Origin: Oscillospiraceae bacterium
GTDB taxonomy: Bacteria > Bacillota > Clostridia > Oscillospirales > CAG-272
Direction of reading: 5' to 3'
Length of the DNA stretch: 64,000 bases
Assembly: GCA_015063685.1 (NCBI GenBank)
Contig: SVTR01000001.1
Location: 117,970-181,969, forward strand
Shown here: in pieces, positions 42,869 through 50,249 of the stretch
Layout: each line of letters starts with the position of its first letter
Position numbering within the stretch: position 1 is the first letter of the stretch
The notes under the pieces: model-generated
Databases searched by the model: none
The model's input: the letters and a program-made list of their open reading frames with translations, nothing else
Told to the model about the DNA's origin: nothing
Made by a program: the position numbers and the translations under genes

Positions 42869-43379
42869 TTTTAGATCCTCCTTCCGCAACGAGCTTGTCT
42901 ATTCGAGCAACGTATTCGTCAAAACCGCTTTCGATCTCATCGAGCAGATTCGTTCCTTCGGCTACTTCGGGTTCCGATACCACGTCCCACGTGCCGCCTC
43001 GATACTTGATGATGACTACATTTATCCAGTTGTTGTTGCCAAAAATCAGGTCGCCATTTCTGACCTTTTGGAGATACGTTTCGTCATCGACGAGCTTTTC
43101 AACAACCTCGTCATCATCTATAAACGAGACGTCCTCGCTCTTCTTATCGAAGTATGCCACGGGGTTCTTTCCGTCATAAAGAACTGCGTGAATCACGCCG
43201 CACACATCGAAGCATATTGCATATCCTCGATACTTGATCTCGGCTACGCTTTTTCCGCCGTACCAAAAGTCCTGAAGATGCTTGCAACCGCGCAGCTCGT
43301 GCTCAAAACTGGCTCCGAGCTCGTCGGCTTTCTTATGGAGCTTAATGAGCCGGTTTTCGTATTCCTGTTCAGTAATCAT
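42852..43379 (-). CDS. Unknown mixed alpha/beta protein
   Basis: 175 aa: helical N-terminus (EQEYENRLIKLHKKADELG), a beta-rich middle (VAEIKYRGYAICFDVCGVIHAVLYD) and an acidic C-terminus. AAAGGAAG precedes the ATG. Its leader carries the recurrent TTTACCGATTGG motif, 20-30 nt before the start, and follows a terminator hairpin. Nothing identifies its function. Confidence 0.58.
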   Translation of the reverse strand: MITEQEYENRLIKLHKKADELGASFEHELRGCKHLQDFWYGGKSVAEIKYRGYAICFDVCGVIHAVLYDGKNPVAYFDKKSEDVSFIDDDEVVEKLVDDETYLQKVRNGDLIFGNNNWINVVIIKYRGGTWDVVSEPEVAEGTNLLDEIESGFDEYVARIDKLVAEGGSKNESDE

Positions 43380-43423
43380 TTCCGATGCTTCCTTTCTATG
43401 TAACCAATCGGTAAAGACTGGCG

Positions 43424-43447
43424 AAAATTAAAAGCGGCTATCCGCTT
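43424..43447 (-). terminator. Terminator/attenuator hairpin after the 117-aa gene
   Basis: Minus strand stem AAGCGG / CCGCTT with an ATAG loop and TTTAATTTT, overlapping the stop codon of the gene at 43446. The TTTACCGATTGG motif follows before the next start, so read-through may be regulated. Confidence 0.65.
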
Positions 43448-43799
43448 ACCATATTCTTTTCATCGTATGCGAAACCTTGTCTGCTTCCGCTCTCAGTTCT
43501 CGGTATTCAACCTCATCTTCGTAGTCGTCTTGGGGAATATCCAAGTCAAGCACTCTCGCGCTGACCTGCTCGCTATCGGTGTAAATTCCGACTACCATTC
43601 CGCCCTCAACGATGGATACCGTCTCCGCAGGTCTGTAACCGAGGTTGAACAGAAACTTTGCGGCGGCGAGTCTATTGCAGCCAACCGCAACAGCTTCGTC
43701 GGTCGAGAATTCTGAAATGTCTAAATGGTCAGAGCGAACGAGCTGCTCCCCGCGCTGGATGAGCTTTGCTATTTCGAATATCTGGTCTTTTGCGTTCAT
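43446..43799 (-). CDS. Unknown protein, 117 aa
   Basis: Helical N-terminus (DQIFEIAKLIQRGEQLV), then a short central CNRLAAAKFLFNLGYRPAETVSIVEGGMVVGIY and an acidic C-terminus (DIPQDDYEDEVEYRELRAEADKV). The central RLAAAKFLFNLGYR segment resembles the small alpha-helical motif seen in phage proteins. GGAGG 5 nt before the ATG. Last gene before a hairpin terminator. Confidence 0.58.
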   Translation of the reverse strand: MNAKDQIFEIAKLIQRGEQLVRSDHLDISEFSTDEAVAVGCNRLAAAKFLFNLGYRPAETVSIVEGGMVVGIYTDSEQVSARVLDLDIPQDDYEDEVEYRELRAEADKVSHTMKRIW

Positions 43800-44041
43800 T
43801 ATATCCTCCTATCTCCCGACCACCAAGGGTCGTACTGAAAAGCCACGTCATACATCTTCTTGCCCGTGACCTGATCTGTGAATGTCGATACAAACAGGTG
43901 CCGTTTGAGTCCGTTCTTCTTGAACCAATCATCAATGACTCTCTTGGTGAGAGGCGTGAGATACACATACAGATCCGAGTAATGATGAAACATATCGCTC
44001 TCAGGATAGCCTGCTTCTACCAACGCTTCCATTAGCGTCAT
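43799..44041 (-). CDS. Unknown small protein, 80 aa
   Basis: MTLMEALVEAGYPESDMFHHYSDLYVYLTP with a C-terminal aromatic-rich end (YDVAFQYDPWWSGDRR). GGAGG precedes the ATG; the stop overlaps the next start. A helix then beta-strand pattern; no recognised family. Similar small acidic proteins (EAGYPESDMFHHYSDLYVY) are common in Clostridia mobile elements from memory. Confidence 0.55.
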   Translation of the reverse strand: MTLMEALVEAGYPESDMFHHYSDLYVYLTPLTKRVIDDWFKKNGLKRHLFVSTFTDQVTGKKMYDVAFQYDPWWSGDRRI

Positions 44042-44044
44042 CTA

Positions 44045-44587
44045 TCAGCCCTCCTTGCTTACCTTTTCCATCATATCGTAGAGCTTTGCCTTCAATCTGA
44101 TGATTTCATCGGCGAGCTCTGCGTTTTCTTTTTCGAGCTTGCTTGCTTTTTTCTCCTGCTCGATGAACATTGCACCTGCATCTACGAGAGCCTTTTTTGC
44201 CTCCTGAAGATCATCAACGGTTCCGATCAATGTTGCTTCAACCGATGTGAGCTTCAATGCCTTGGCTCTAAGGGCTTCAAATTCAGGATTCGTATGCTCG
44301 TTGTAGAACCGAGTCGCTTCCTCCCAGTTCCAAATCGAGAACAGGATCATATAAAACGTCTTCTGCGTTCCCTCTCTGCCCTTGCTCCAAGAGCCTTTCG
44401 GATCGGGGTTGCCATTGGCATCGACTCTTCCGTTGTCGTTGGCGAGTTCTACCAAAGAGGAAATCGGAGCTCTTCCGAATATATCCTGTGCCTTGCAGAT
44501 GTCTTCGAGGGCTGTGCTGAGTCCTCTCAATCTTACCATATCTACCAACTCTTTCGGGGTTTTGATGTTGTCGTAAATGCTTGCCAT
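44045..44587 (-). CDS. Unknown helical protein, first gene of module-D operon
   Basis: 180 aa. N-terminal helical part (IKTPKELVDMVRLRGLSTALEDICKAQDIFG); a middle segment with WNWEEATRFYNEH; C-terminal coiled coil (EQEKKASKLEKENAELADEIIRLKAKLYDMMEKV). It is the first gene after the promoter module at 44624-44651, with AAGGAG upstream and a short leader without a hairpin. No family recognised; the coil suggests oligomerisation. Confidence 0.6.
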   Translation of the reverse strand: MASIYDNIKTPKELVDMVRLRGLSTALEDICKAQDIFGRAPISSLVELANDNGRVDANGNPDPKGSWSKGREGTQKTFYMILFSIWNWEEATRFYNEHTNPEFEALRAKALKLTSVEATLIGTVDDLQEAKKALVDAGAMFIEQEKKASKLEKENAELADEIIRLKAKLYDMMEKVSKEG

Positions 44588-44623
44588 TTTCGTTCTCCTT
44601 TTCAGGTGATTTATCTTTACTTT

Positions 44624-44651
44624 ATCTTACAACACCTACCGCCTAAGTCAA
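44624..44651 (-). promoter_or_regulatory. Repeated promoter module D
   Basis: Minus strand TTGACT, 16-bp spacer, TAAGAT. Upstream to about 44700 lies AACGAAAACAGATATTTT then alternating GAAAA and TTTTC/CGAAAA tracts. The 41-bp core from CCTATTGACT to TAAAGTAAAG is identical to that of module B at 59486-59513. Confidence 0.8.
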
Positions 44652-44701
44652 TAGGTTTTCGGAAAGTTTTTCGAAAAATTTTCTAAAATATCTGTTTTCG
44701 T

Positions 44702-44860
44702 TTATTCTGTCAAGCAAAACCCTTTGTGCAGGAAGCCAACCGTATTCGATAAGTAGTCCGAGATCTCATCCTCGTCGGTCATTCCTTCGGGAATCTCAAT
44801 CTCTGTTGGGAGGTCAACGTCCTCACCGTCAGTCTCCCATTCGATGTCGTATGCTTTCAT
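44702..44860 (-). CDS. Small acidic protein (MKAYDIEW family)
   Basis: 52 aa beginning MKAYDIEWETDGEDVDLPTE and continuing IEIPEGMTDEDEISDYLSN...GFLHKGF. The pattern resembles a tiny acidic protein frequent in Clostridia phages and elements. GGGGAGG lies before the ATG, which overlaps the upstream stop as ATGA. Its stop codon abuts promoter module D. Function unknown. Confidence 0.68.
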   Translation of the reverse strand: MKAYDIEWETDGEDVDLPTEIEIPEGMTDEDEISDYLSNTVGFLHKGFCLTE

Positions 44861-45471
44861 TTCGAACCTCCCCTGAATTTGTATCCGCAGATGGCAAGAA
44901 CGTCATCATCTTTATCCCTGATCTCGTACTCAACCCACTCTTTGCCGCAGATCTCGTGCTTTCTCGTTTGCTTATACAGATATGCGGGACCGTCAAGTAG
45001 CTCGTACTCGGCAATCTTTTCATCGCTCACGGTCAGCACGTTCCAATGCAACCAGTTATCACGATAGTCTTTATTGCCGAACCGCTCTTGGAACGAGCAA
45101 AGCCATTTGCTCCAATCCTCATACGATTTCAGGCGATTCTGCCGCTCGACCGATCTTGCGAGCTTCTTCAGGGTTTCATCGTAGAACCGACCTTTCTTCT
45201 TTGCCGATGTCCCGCCGTTCCAAGTGTCAGGTTCGAGCGTTTCTCTGAAACGAACCTTTCCTTTGTAATCGAGAACCCTCATCGTGATACCGGCACGGAT
45301 AGGGCAATCCGCTTCGTACCCCTGACTCCATTTGCAAGTGGTATACCAAAACACGATGTCATCCACGTTTGCAGGCTGTCTTGCGTACACCCTTTTGGTT
45401 TCGGGCGAGTAGAACAGGTCCTCAGCTCCTTGCTTACACTTGAATTTGACTTCGATCACCCTGTTTTCCAT
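44857..45471 (-). CDS. Unknown protein, 204 aa
   Basis: Beta-rich N-terminus (VIEVKFKCKQGAEDLFYSPETKRVYARQ), an aromatic-rich centre (DDIVFWYTTCKWSQGYEADCPI) and a helical part (RSVERQNRLKSYEDWSKWLCSFQERFG), ending in a strand pair (EWVEYEIRDKDDDVLAICGYKFRGG). Four or more scattered cysteines could bind metal. GGAGG precedes the ATG. No family recognised; translationally coupled to the 52-aa protein. Confidence 0.58.
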   Translation of the reverse strand: MENRVIEVKFKCKQGAEDLFYSPETKRVYARQPANVDDIVFWYTTCKWSQGYEADCPIRAGITMRVLDYKGKVRFRETLEPDTWNGGTSAKKKGRFYDETLKKLARSVERQNRLKSYEDWSKWLCSFQERFGNKDYRDNWLHWNVLTVSDEKIAEYELLDGPAYLYKQTRKHEICGKEWVEYEIRDKDDDVLAICGYKFRGGSK

Positions 45472-45472
45472 T

Positions 45473-45895
45473 TCAGTCCTCCCAATTTCTGATTGCTTCC
45501 TTTGCTTTTTCGAACGCCTCTTTCAGCTCGGGCGAGGATTCGATCTGCTCGTATGTATATCCGAGATTATCAAGGGCTCGGCTGCTGTCTCCGTCGTATC
45601 CGAACTCGGTCTCGGCGAGTTCCTGATAAAACATCTCGTAAAGGAACTGTGGATTCTTCTTCCCTTCCTCGATCTCTGCGATGTGCCGGTTCAGCATTTC
45701 TTTCAATGCGGGCAGATCTTTCTTTTGGCAAAACATAATGTTATGCACTCTGCAAATCTTGTCGAGATCTTTTCTCGGGTCAAGCCCCCACTTTCGCATC
45801 ATCTCATCGAATGATTCTTGCGTGATGGCGGCTCCCAAGGGGAATGCGTCCGTTTCGGCTCTCTGCCGCTTTCTCATATCCTGATAGCTTTCCAT
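45473..45895 (-). CDS. Unknown protein, 140 aa
   Basis: Helical throughout: SYQDMRKRQRAETDAF, ITQESFDEMMRKWGLDPRKDLDKICRVHN, LKEMLNRHIAEIEEGKKN, DNLGYTYEQIESSPELKEAFEKAKEAI. GGAGGC precedes the ATG at 45895. No motif that assigns a function. It follows a 247-aa gene by 11 nt. Confidence 0.57.
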   Translation of the reverse strand: MESYQDMRKRQRAETDAFPLGAAITQESFDEMMRKWGLDPRKDLDKICRVHNIMFCQKKDLPALKEMLNRHIAEIEEGKKNPQFLYEMFYQELAETEFGYDGDSSRALDNLGYTYEQIESSPELKEAFEKAKEAIRNWED

Positions 45896-45906
45896 ATCTG
45901 CCTCCG

Positions 45907-46650
45907 TTATACCCAATGGAAATGTTCGCCTTTGAGACTGTCAATTCTTCTCTGAATGGCTCGAAGCGTTTCCATTGAGGCTCCGTCTTCGTTCTTCTTT
46001 TTGATGAGGGCGACCAGCTCGGCATCCTCGGTCGGAATTACGAAATCGCATCCGAAATTGTAAACCATCTGCCCGACGTATTCCGTGAGAATCGGCTCAT
46101 CCTTTTCTCCGTTTACTCTGCCGATGTATGCCTTTCCGCCGTTCTTCATACGGTATGCTTCAAGGATGCTTCGGTTGAAATCGTTGTAGGTGTCGTCAGC
46201 CTCTCTTATCGAAAGGATTCCTCCACAGAGGGCGATGTAGTTGTTCTGGATTCTCTTCGCAAGACCGAGCTTCACGGCTCCTTCGAGTCTTGTCTGCCAG
46301 TTGGTCCAGCGCAGGTCAATCGTGCCAAAGTTGGCGAAATTGAGGTCTCCGCGACCGTTCACGTCAGTGTTTGCGAATGTGAAGAACGGATCTCTGAACG
46401 AGTTCGTTCTCTGCCCTGCAATGTAGAACTCGCCAAATCCTCTCGCTTCGAGTGCCTTATTATACTCCTCATCCTCACGCCTGTAAATCATAACGGTGTT
46501 ACAGTCGGTATCCTGCGCGTGATAGTTCGGTCTGAAGTAAACCCAACCGTTTTTCTCGCACAGTTCGCGTAAGAACTGCTGCTGACGAACGTATCGGCTG
46601 TCGATCTGCGGTTCGGTGTAGTTTAGGTGGCTTCTTGTAGGTCTTCCCAT
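45907..46650 (-). CDS. Unknown protein, 247 aa
   Basis: MGRPTRSHLNYTEPQIDSRY opens a mixed alpha/beta protein with ELCEKNGWVYFRPNYHAQDTDCNTVMIYRRED, LRWTNWQTRLEGAVKLGLAKRIQNNYIALC and a helical C-terminus. The dense aromatic and charged composition is that of a soluble enzyme-like or binding protein, but no catalytic motif stands out. GGAGAA precedes the ATG at 46650; the longer frame runs through the 54-aa gene upstream. Confidence 0.58.
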   Translation of the reverse strand: MGRPTRSHLNYTEPQIDSRYVRQQQFLRELCEKNGWVYFRPNYHAQDTDCNTVMIYRREDEEYNKALEARGFGEFYIAGQRTNSFRDPFFTFANTDVNGRGDLNFANFGTIDLRWTNWQTRLEGAVKLGLAKRIQNNYIALCGGILSIREADDTYNDFNRSILEAYRMKNGGKAYIGRVNGEKDEPILTEYVGQMVYNFGCDFVIPTEDAELVALIKKKNEDGASMETLRAIQRRIDSLKGEHFHWV

Positions 46651-46651
46651 A

Positions 46652-46816
46652 TCAATTCTCCTTCTTCCATCCCATTTCGTGTAATTTCTTTGCCATCTCC
46701 ATAAATGGAGAGTCTTCCTCGGCTGCATCAAGCAAGCCGACCATTGCGAGATCTACCGCGTCTATCAAAACTTTGGTCGATGCAATATCTCTTGCGAGCT
46801 GATTGATTTCTTCCAT
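46652..46816 (-). CDS. Small acidic helical protein, 54 aa
   Basis: MEEINQLARDIASTKVLIDAV then DLAMVGLLDAAEEDSPFMEM and KKLHEMGWKKEN. GGAGGG lies 8 nt before the ATG, which shares one base with the upstream stop. It fills the gap between two larger genes exactly, which supports it being real. Function unknown. Confidence 0.62.
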   Translation of the reverse strand: MEEINQLARDIASTKVLIDAVDLAMVGLLDAAEEDSPFMEMAKKLHEMGWKKEN

Positions 46817-47133
46817 TATAATCCCTCCGTATATCTCTTGATTTCGGTTTCGATGTCATCTTCATCTACCACCCGCATTTCTTTCATACCCTTGTTCGGA
46901 CGGTCGGGGTAGTATGCCTGCGTTTTCAACAGAGCCAAGATCGCCGTTCCGGTGCAACGCTTGATTTCTTCCTTGTCTTCGTATCCGAACTCGATAGCCA
47001 TTTTCGCGTATTCGAGACAAGGACAATTATCGAGAATGCAATCACAGCATCTTTCCTCGGGCAAGCACCCGAAGCCCTTCTGCTGTCCGAATTTCTTGGC
47101 GAGGTCTTCGATTCTCAGGTCTTTCGTTTTCAT
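46816..47133 (-). CDS. Cys-rich protein, 105 aa
   Basis: Contains FGCLPEERCCDCILDNCPCLEYAKMAIEFGYED, seven cysteines in 20 residues, suggestive of a metal cluster or zinc site, followed by a helical segment and an acidic tail (VVDEDDIETEIKRYTEGL). AAGGAGG precedes the ATG at 47133, which overlaps the upstream stop. A similar Cys group occurs in the 57-aa protein at 53233. Confidence 0.6.
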   Translation of the reverse strand: MKTKDLRIEDLAKKFGQQKGFGCLPEERCCDCILDNCPCLEYAKMAIEFGYEDKEEIKRCTGTAILALLKTQAYYPDRPNKGMKEMRVVDEDDIETEIKRYTEGL

Positions 47134-47360
47134 ACCTTTTCGCCCTCCTTGATCTCTTTGATGTCGAGAATGTTCTCGTATGCAACTCTTGTCACGCCGA
47201 TCCCGCCCCAAGCATTTTCGCTTTCATACACGATGTGGGTCCCGGTTCTCTTGACGTTTGCTGCCAAGTAGTCATACACCTTTCCCTCGTGGCTGCGATG
47301 GCGAATAATGTGGGTGTATTTCAAGCCAAACAGCCTCGACCTTCCGTTCTCGTGTTTCAT
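47130..47360 (-). CDS. Unknown small basic protein, 76 aa
   Basis: MKHENGRSRLFGLKYTHIIRHRSHEGKVYDYLAANV... with basic N-terminus and beta-rich C-terminus (HIVYESENAWGGIGVTRVAYENILDI). AAGGAGG precedes the ATG. The pattern resembles a small OB- or SH3-like barrel, which is only a guess. Function unknown. Confidence 0.55.
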   Translation of the reverse strand: MKHENGRSRLFGLKYTHIIRHRSHEGKVYDYLAANVKRTGTHIVYESENAWGGIGVTRVAYENILDIKEIKEGEKV

Positions 47361-47530
47361 TTTCTTACCTCCTTCTTCGGTTTCTTTCTTGGATCAAAGC
47401 GCTCCATTGTGAGTGGCTTCGGTCTTTCTCCCGTATCGTCGAACAGTTGGCAACACGGGAACGGATTGTATCCGCTGTCCTTTGTCATCACCCTGTAAAA
47501 GTGGGTGCAGTTCTTGCATTCCTTTTTCAT
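47357..47530 (-). CDS. Small zinc-finger-like protein, 57 aa
   Basis: MKKECKNCTHFYRVMTKDSG followed by NPFPCCQLFDDTGERPKP, a CxxC...CC pattern typical of short metal-binding phage proteins (a C-x-x-C-x-x-F-Y start is frequent). The ATG at 47530 lies 4 nt after the upstream stop and has only a weak GAG site, so translation may depend on coupling. Confidence 0.55.
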   Translation of the reverse strand: MKKECKNCTHFYRVMTKDSGYNPFPCCQLFDDTGERPKPLTMERFDPRKKPKKEVRK

Positions 47531-47534
47531 ATTC

Positions 47535-47789
47535 TCAACGGATTTTGCCGAGGATCTCATCGTATTCATCGCACGTAAGATCAAACGAACAACTGTTGTC
47601 GTCGAGCAATTCGAGTGTACTCACGAGAGCATCTTCTTTCTCCCATCCCTTTCTGCCTTTGATATAGTCCCATCTCGCCTGTGCAAGAGGGAGAATATCC
47701 GACTTTTCCGATCTGCAATTACACAAACGTACATACACATCTTCCGAAAGCGTTTCGGTCCATTTTCGAGGTTGTACGATGCCGCTCAT
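47535..47789 (-). CDS. Unknown protein, 84 aa
   Basis: Contains WTETLSEDVYVRLCNCRSEKSDILPLAQARWDYIKGRKGW and an acidic C-terminus (STLELLDDNSCSFDLTCDEYDEILGKI). AGGAGA precedes the ATG. Four cysteines are scattered without a clear finger. No family recognised. Confidence 0.55.
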   Translation of the reverse strand: MSGIVQPRKWTETLSEDVYVRLCNCRSEKSDILPLAQARWDYIKGRKGWEKEDALVSTLELLDDNSCSFDLTCDEYDEILGKIR

Positions 47790-48304
47790 CTTGCTTCTCC
47801 TTGTCTTGCTGAAAAAGCCGTCATCGGAGTTCTTTCAAATCTAAAGGCATCCATCTTGACTTCTGGAATCTTGACCTGATGGATCGCTTCGAACACCGGC
47901 GACAGCTCTTGCAGTGTGCTATATTTGCTTTCAAACGATTTCAGCTCCCTTAAAGCCGTAGCGAGCATTTCATCCATCTTTTCTTTATCTCCGACTACAA
48001 CTTCAATCGGGTGATACGAATTTTGAACGTGAACAAACGCTCTTACATCCTTTCTTTCAGGTTGTTCGTTTACTACGGTAATCAATCCGATTATTTTCTC
48101 CGCTTGCTGCTCTCTATATTTCTCAGCCGCTTTTTTGTCATTCCACTCAAAGCACTTATGGAGAACCGCCGTTTCGTTTCTGCTCTCATCTACAACTGCT
48201 TTTGGGCTAACGCCTCCAAACTTGTCGTAAATTCTTTTGATTTCCGTTCCCGCAGACTGTGCATCCACGGGAACAATTCCTTCAATTTTCCATTGGTAAA
48301 TCAT
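47786..48304 (-). CDS. Phage-early-type protein (YQW...VDAQSAGTEIKRI)
   Basis: 172 aa. MIYQWKIEGIVPVDAQSAGTEIKRI, then VVDESRNETAVLHKCFEWNDKKAAEKYREQQAEKIIGLI. From memory this N-terminal half matches a protein often found in the recombination/early region of Firmicutes siphophages, commonly next to the protein type encoded at 48456, as here. Its role is not established. AAAGGAAG precedes the ATG. Confidence 0.65.
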   Translation of the reverse strand: MIYQWKIEGIVPVDAQSAGTEIKRIYDKFGGVSPKAVVDESRNETAVLHKCFEWNDKKAAEKYREQQAEKIIGLITVVNEQPERKDVRAFVHVQNSYHPIEVVVGDKEKMDEMLATALRELKSFESKYSTLQELSPVFEAIHQVKIPEVKMDAFRFERTPMTAFSARQGEAR

Positions 48305-48329
48305 TGTTTTTCTTCCTTTCTAAAATTCA

Positions 48330-48440
48330 AGCCTGCCTCAACTTGACTTGCCAATCCACAGCACACCGCACCTCAACAGACCGCGCCTCGCCTTGACTGC
48401 CTAACCACGACCGAGTTGCCGCTCCACTTGCAGCTCCCCT
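48330..48440. repeat. Short GGC/GAGG-type low-complexity repeats
   Basis: Between the genes at 48304 and 48456, the minus strand has repeated short words (GGCAAGTC, TTGAGGCAGG, AAGGCGAGGC, TTGAGGTGCGG) at irregular spacing. Similar GGC-spaced blocks occur beside early genes in many Firmicutes phages. No ORF or terminator is evident. Confidence 0.5.
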
Positions 48441-48455
48441 TCATTGCCCGTGTTC

Positions 48456-49097
48456 TTATTCAACGTGGAACGAGCCGAACGTGCCATCTCTTTCAGTTCT
48501 CCACTCTCCAACACCGCAACTAAACCCGCCGAGATTGAAGAGGTTCACAACCTGTTCGAGTGAAATTACCCCCGCATTGTACTTAACAGGAATATTTGCG
48601 CTCCAATTTTCGATCTGTGCTCTGTATCTGATGTCGGCAACTTTCGAGATGCCGCCGACTTTCACCATATCCTCTCTCATCGAAACATTTCCTTTGATCT
48701 CGATATACTCACAATTGATATGGAACGCACCTTTCATCACGGTGGTGCTGATGCCGACTCCAGCTCTGTAAGCTCCCATAATAGCAGCCTGTTTGAACGC
48801 CGTTGCAGGAAAACCGAATCTTGCTCCATTAGCAATAGCGTTGGCGAAACCTTCTTCCGTTTTTTCTTCAGGCTCTCCTTCCAGCCAATACAAAGTGTCG
48901 ATAAAATCTGCAACAGGATCTTTCGCATCGTGTCCTTTCGCCTTTGCTTTCTTCATCTGCTTATCGAGGATCTCTTTCTTTGCCTTTTCGCTCCATTTGT
49001 GAACGATGAGCGGCGTGTCACCAACAACCCTAATAACGGTGTTCCTGATGTCGATTGACGGGATTACTACGTTTACTGCTTCTGTTTTCTTTGCCAT
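48456..49097 (-). CDS. Phage-early-type protein (TPLIVHKWSEKAKKE family)
   Basis: 213 aa. VVGDTPLIVHKWSEKAKKEIL, ARFGFPATAFKQAAIMGAYRAGV and a C-terminal LEQVVNLFNLGGFSCGVGEWR. From memory the ends match a conserved protein of Firmicutes phages that often lies beside the family at 47786. It has been seen near recombination genes, but its activity is not known. GGAGG precedes the ATG at 49097. The pair is the best phage-type signature in the array. Confidence 0.7.
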   Translation of the reverse strand: MAKKTEAVNVVIPSIDIRNTVIRVVGDTPLIVHKWSEKAKKEILDKQMKKAKAKGHDAKDPVADFIDTLYWLEGEPEEKTEEGFANAIANGARFGFPATAFKQAAIMGAYRAGVGISTTVMKGAFHINCEYIEIKGNVSMREDMVKVGGISKVADIRYRAQIENWSANIPVKYNAGVISLEQVVNLFNLGGFSCGVGEWRTERDGTFGSFHVE

Positions 49098-49124
49098 TTT
49101 CTTTTCCTCCAAAATTCTTATTTC

Positions 49125-49316
49125 TTAAACGGGCAGGAACACTTCAATCAGTGTACCTGTTCCAAAGAACTCGTCTCTGGTTACTCGAACGCGCTTCTCA
49201 ACGTGATTACACTTTCTGTACATCAAGATCGTCAGCTTGAACAGATGAATTTCGGTGTTTGTCCGCTCTTCTCCACCTATCGTGTACGTCTTCTTGGCTA
49301 TGCTGAATGCTTTCAT
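49125..49316 (-). CDS. Small basic protein, 63 aa
   Basis: MKAFSIAKKTYTIGGEERTNTEIHLFK, then LTILMYRKCNHVEKRVRVTRDEFFGTG and ending EVFLPV. Beta-strand-rich. GGAG lies 7 nt before the ATG at 49316; the longer frame to 49547 is read through the gene upstream in another frame and is not real. No family recognised. Confidence 0.58.
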   Translation of the reverse strand: MKAFSIAKKTYTIGGEERTNTEIHLFKLTILMYRKCNHVEKRVRVTRDEFFGTGTLIEVFLPV

Positions 49317-49332
49317 ATAGGATCTCCTCTCA

Positions 49333-49584
49333 TCAATACCACTCGCCCTTGGAAAAGGTGCAGTCATACTGATTGTCGTGAATCGAAACGATGTCGGGAT
49401 ATGCGTTGTAGATGGCGATTGCATCTTCCCATCTGTCAACCCCGCGCTCGTTGTATCCGTCGCTGTCGCCTTCGAACAGCTTGCCATTGTAACGAACGGA
49501 GTAACGCTCGATCTGCTCGTATTCGTCAATCTCGTTGCCGAACACATCTGTATAGAAGCCTACTACTTTCTCGGTGTTAATCAT
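49333..49584 (-). CDS. Unknown acidic protein, 83 aa
   Basis: MINTEKVVGFYTDVFGNEIDEYEQIERYSVRY with a C-terminal RGVDRWEDAIAIYNAYPDIVSIHDNQYDC. Mixed alpha/beta. AAAGGAGA precedes the ATG at 49584. No family recognised; second gene after promoter module C. Confidence 0.56.
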   Translation of the reverse strand: MINTEKVVGFYTDVFGNEIDEYEQIERYSVRYNGKLFEGDSDGYNERGVDRWEDAIAIYNAYPDIVSIHDNQYDCTFSKGEWY

Positions 49585-49597
49585 CGTCTTTCTCCTT

Positions 49598-49855
49598 TCA
49601 AGCTCTTTCAATCACGCACAGGTAAATGCAACCATCTTCGATGTCGAGGTGGAGAGACCAAGTCCATTCGGTGTTTCTCACACGATTGGCTTTGTCGAAC
49701 CACTCATTGCTTTCGTGATCCACGTTGTTCTCTGCCATATACTCGAACAATTCCTTCCAGTAATTCAATTCGGGGTGTTTGCAGAAGAACTTGTCAATCG
49801 CTTTCTGTGCCGAGTTGGTTCTTACTGTCATTTCAGCTTCGATGGTTCTTGTCAT
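49598..49855 (-). CDS. Unknown acidic protein, first gene of module-C operon
   Basis: 85 aa: MTRTIEAEMTVRTNSAQKAIDKF then HPELNYWKELFEYMAENNVDHESNEWFD and a beta-rich end (TWSLHLDIEDGCIYLCVIERA). AAAGGAGC precedes the ATG at 49855. Its leader from promoter module C can fold as a GGGCGAGTGG / CCACCGCCC hairpin. Function unknown. Confidence 0.58.
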   Translation of the reverse strand: MTRTIEAEMTVRTNSAQKAIDKFFCKHPELNYWKELFEYMAENNVDHESNEWFDKANRVRNTEWTWSLHLDIEDGCIYLCVIERA

Positions 49856-49949
49856 TTCGCCTGCTCCTTTGTTTGAGGGATTCGGGCGGTGGCTTTCCGA
49901 AGCTGTTGCCCCGGCTACCACTCGCCCTTTGTTTTTTGTTCTTTACTTT

Positions 49950-49977
49950 ATTATACACACCGAGCGGCAAAAGTCAA
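49950..49977 (-). promoter_or_regulatory. Repeated promoter module C
   Basis: Minus strand TTGACT, 16-bp spacer, perfect TATAAT. Upstream tracts AACGGAAACGAATATTTT and alternating GAAAA/TATTTT/CGAAAA to about 50030. It precedes the operon beginning at 49855. Confidence 0.82.
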
Positions 49978-50037
49978 TAGATTTTCGAATATTTTTCAAA
50001 ATATTTTTCTAAAATATTCGTTTCCGTTGATAACAAA

Positions 50038-50155
50038 AGAGAGGCTGAAATATCGCTTATGCGCCCCTTTGTCGTTCGATGGGGAGTTGGTGGTAAGAGC
50101 AGAATAAAGCTGTTTGCGGAGGTTTTGTGGGCTGTGGCAGTGTGTTTGCCCTATC
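50038..50155. repeat. Diverged about 110-bp repeat, copy C
   Basis: Plus-strand order: GAGAGGCTGAAAT...TTGGTGGTAA...GGAGGTTTTGTGG...GTGGCAG. Related to copies near 38983-39090 and 61336-61440. It lies downstream of the HTH gene and upstream of promoter module C, in non-coding DNA. Confidence 0.5.
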
Positions 50156-50195
50156 AGATAGGGCAACGCAAAACTAACGCAGAATTTCTGCATTA
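50146..50195. promoter_or_regulatory. Two adjacent 21-bp palindromes
   Basis: TTGCCCTATC-A-GATAGGGCAA (50146-50166, perfect) and TAACGCAGAA-T-TTCTGCATTA (50175-50195, one mismatched pair), 8 bp apart, downstream of the HTH gene. The odd-centre symmetry suits a dimeric DNA-binding protein better than a long RNA hairpin. Confidence 0.5.
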
Positions 50196-50209
50196 GATTC
50201 CGAGATAAA

Positions 50210-50238
50210 AAGAAAAATCCTCTCGGATCTCTCCGAGA
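50210..50238 (-). terminator. Intrinsic terminator of the HTH gene
   Basis: Minus strand stem TCTCGGA / TCCGAGA with a GAGA loop followed by GGATTTTTC, 12 nt after the stop at 50250. Confidence 0.85.
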
Positions 50239-50249
50239 GAATTCTATCT

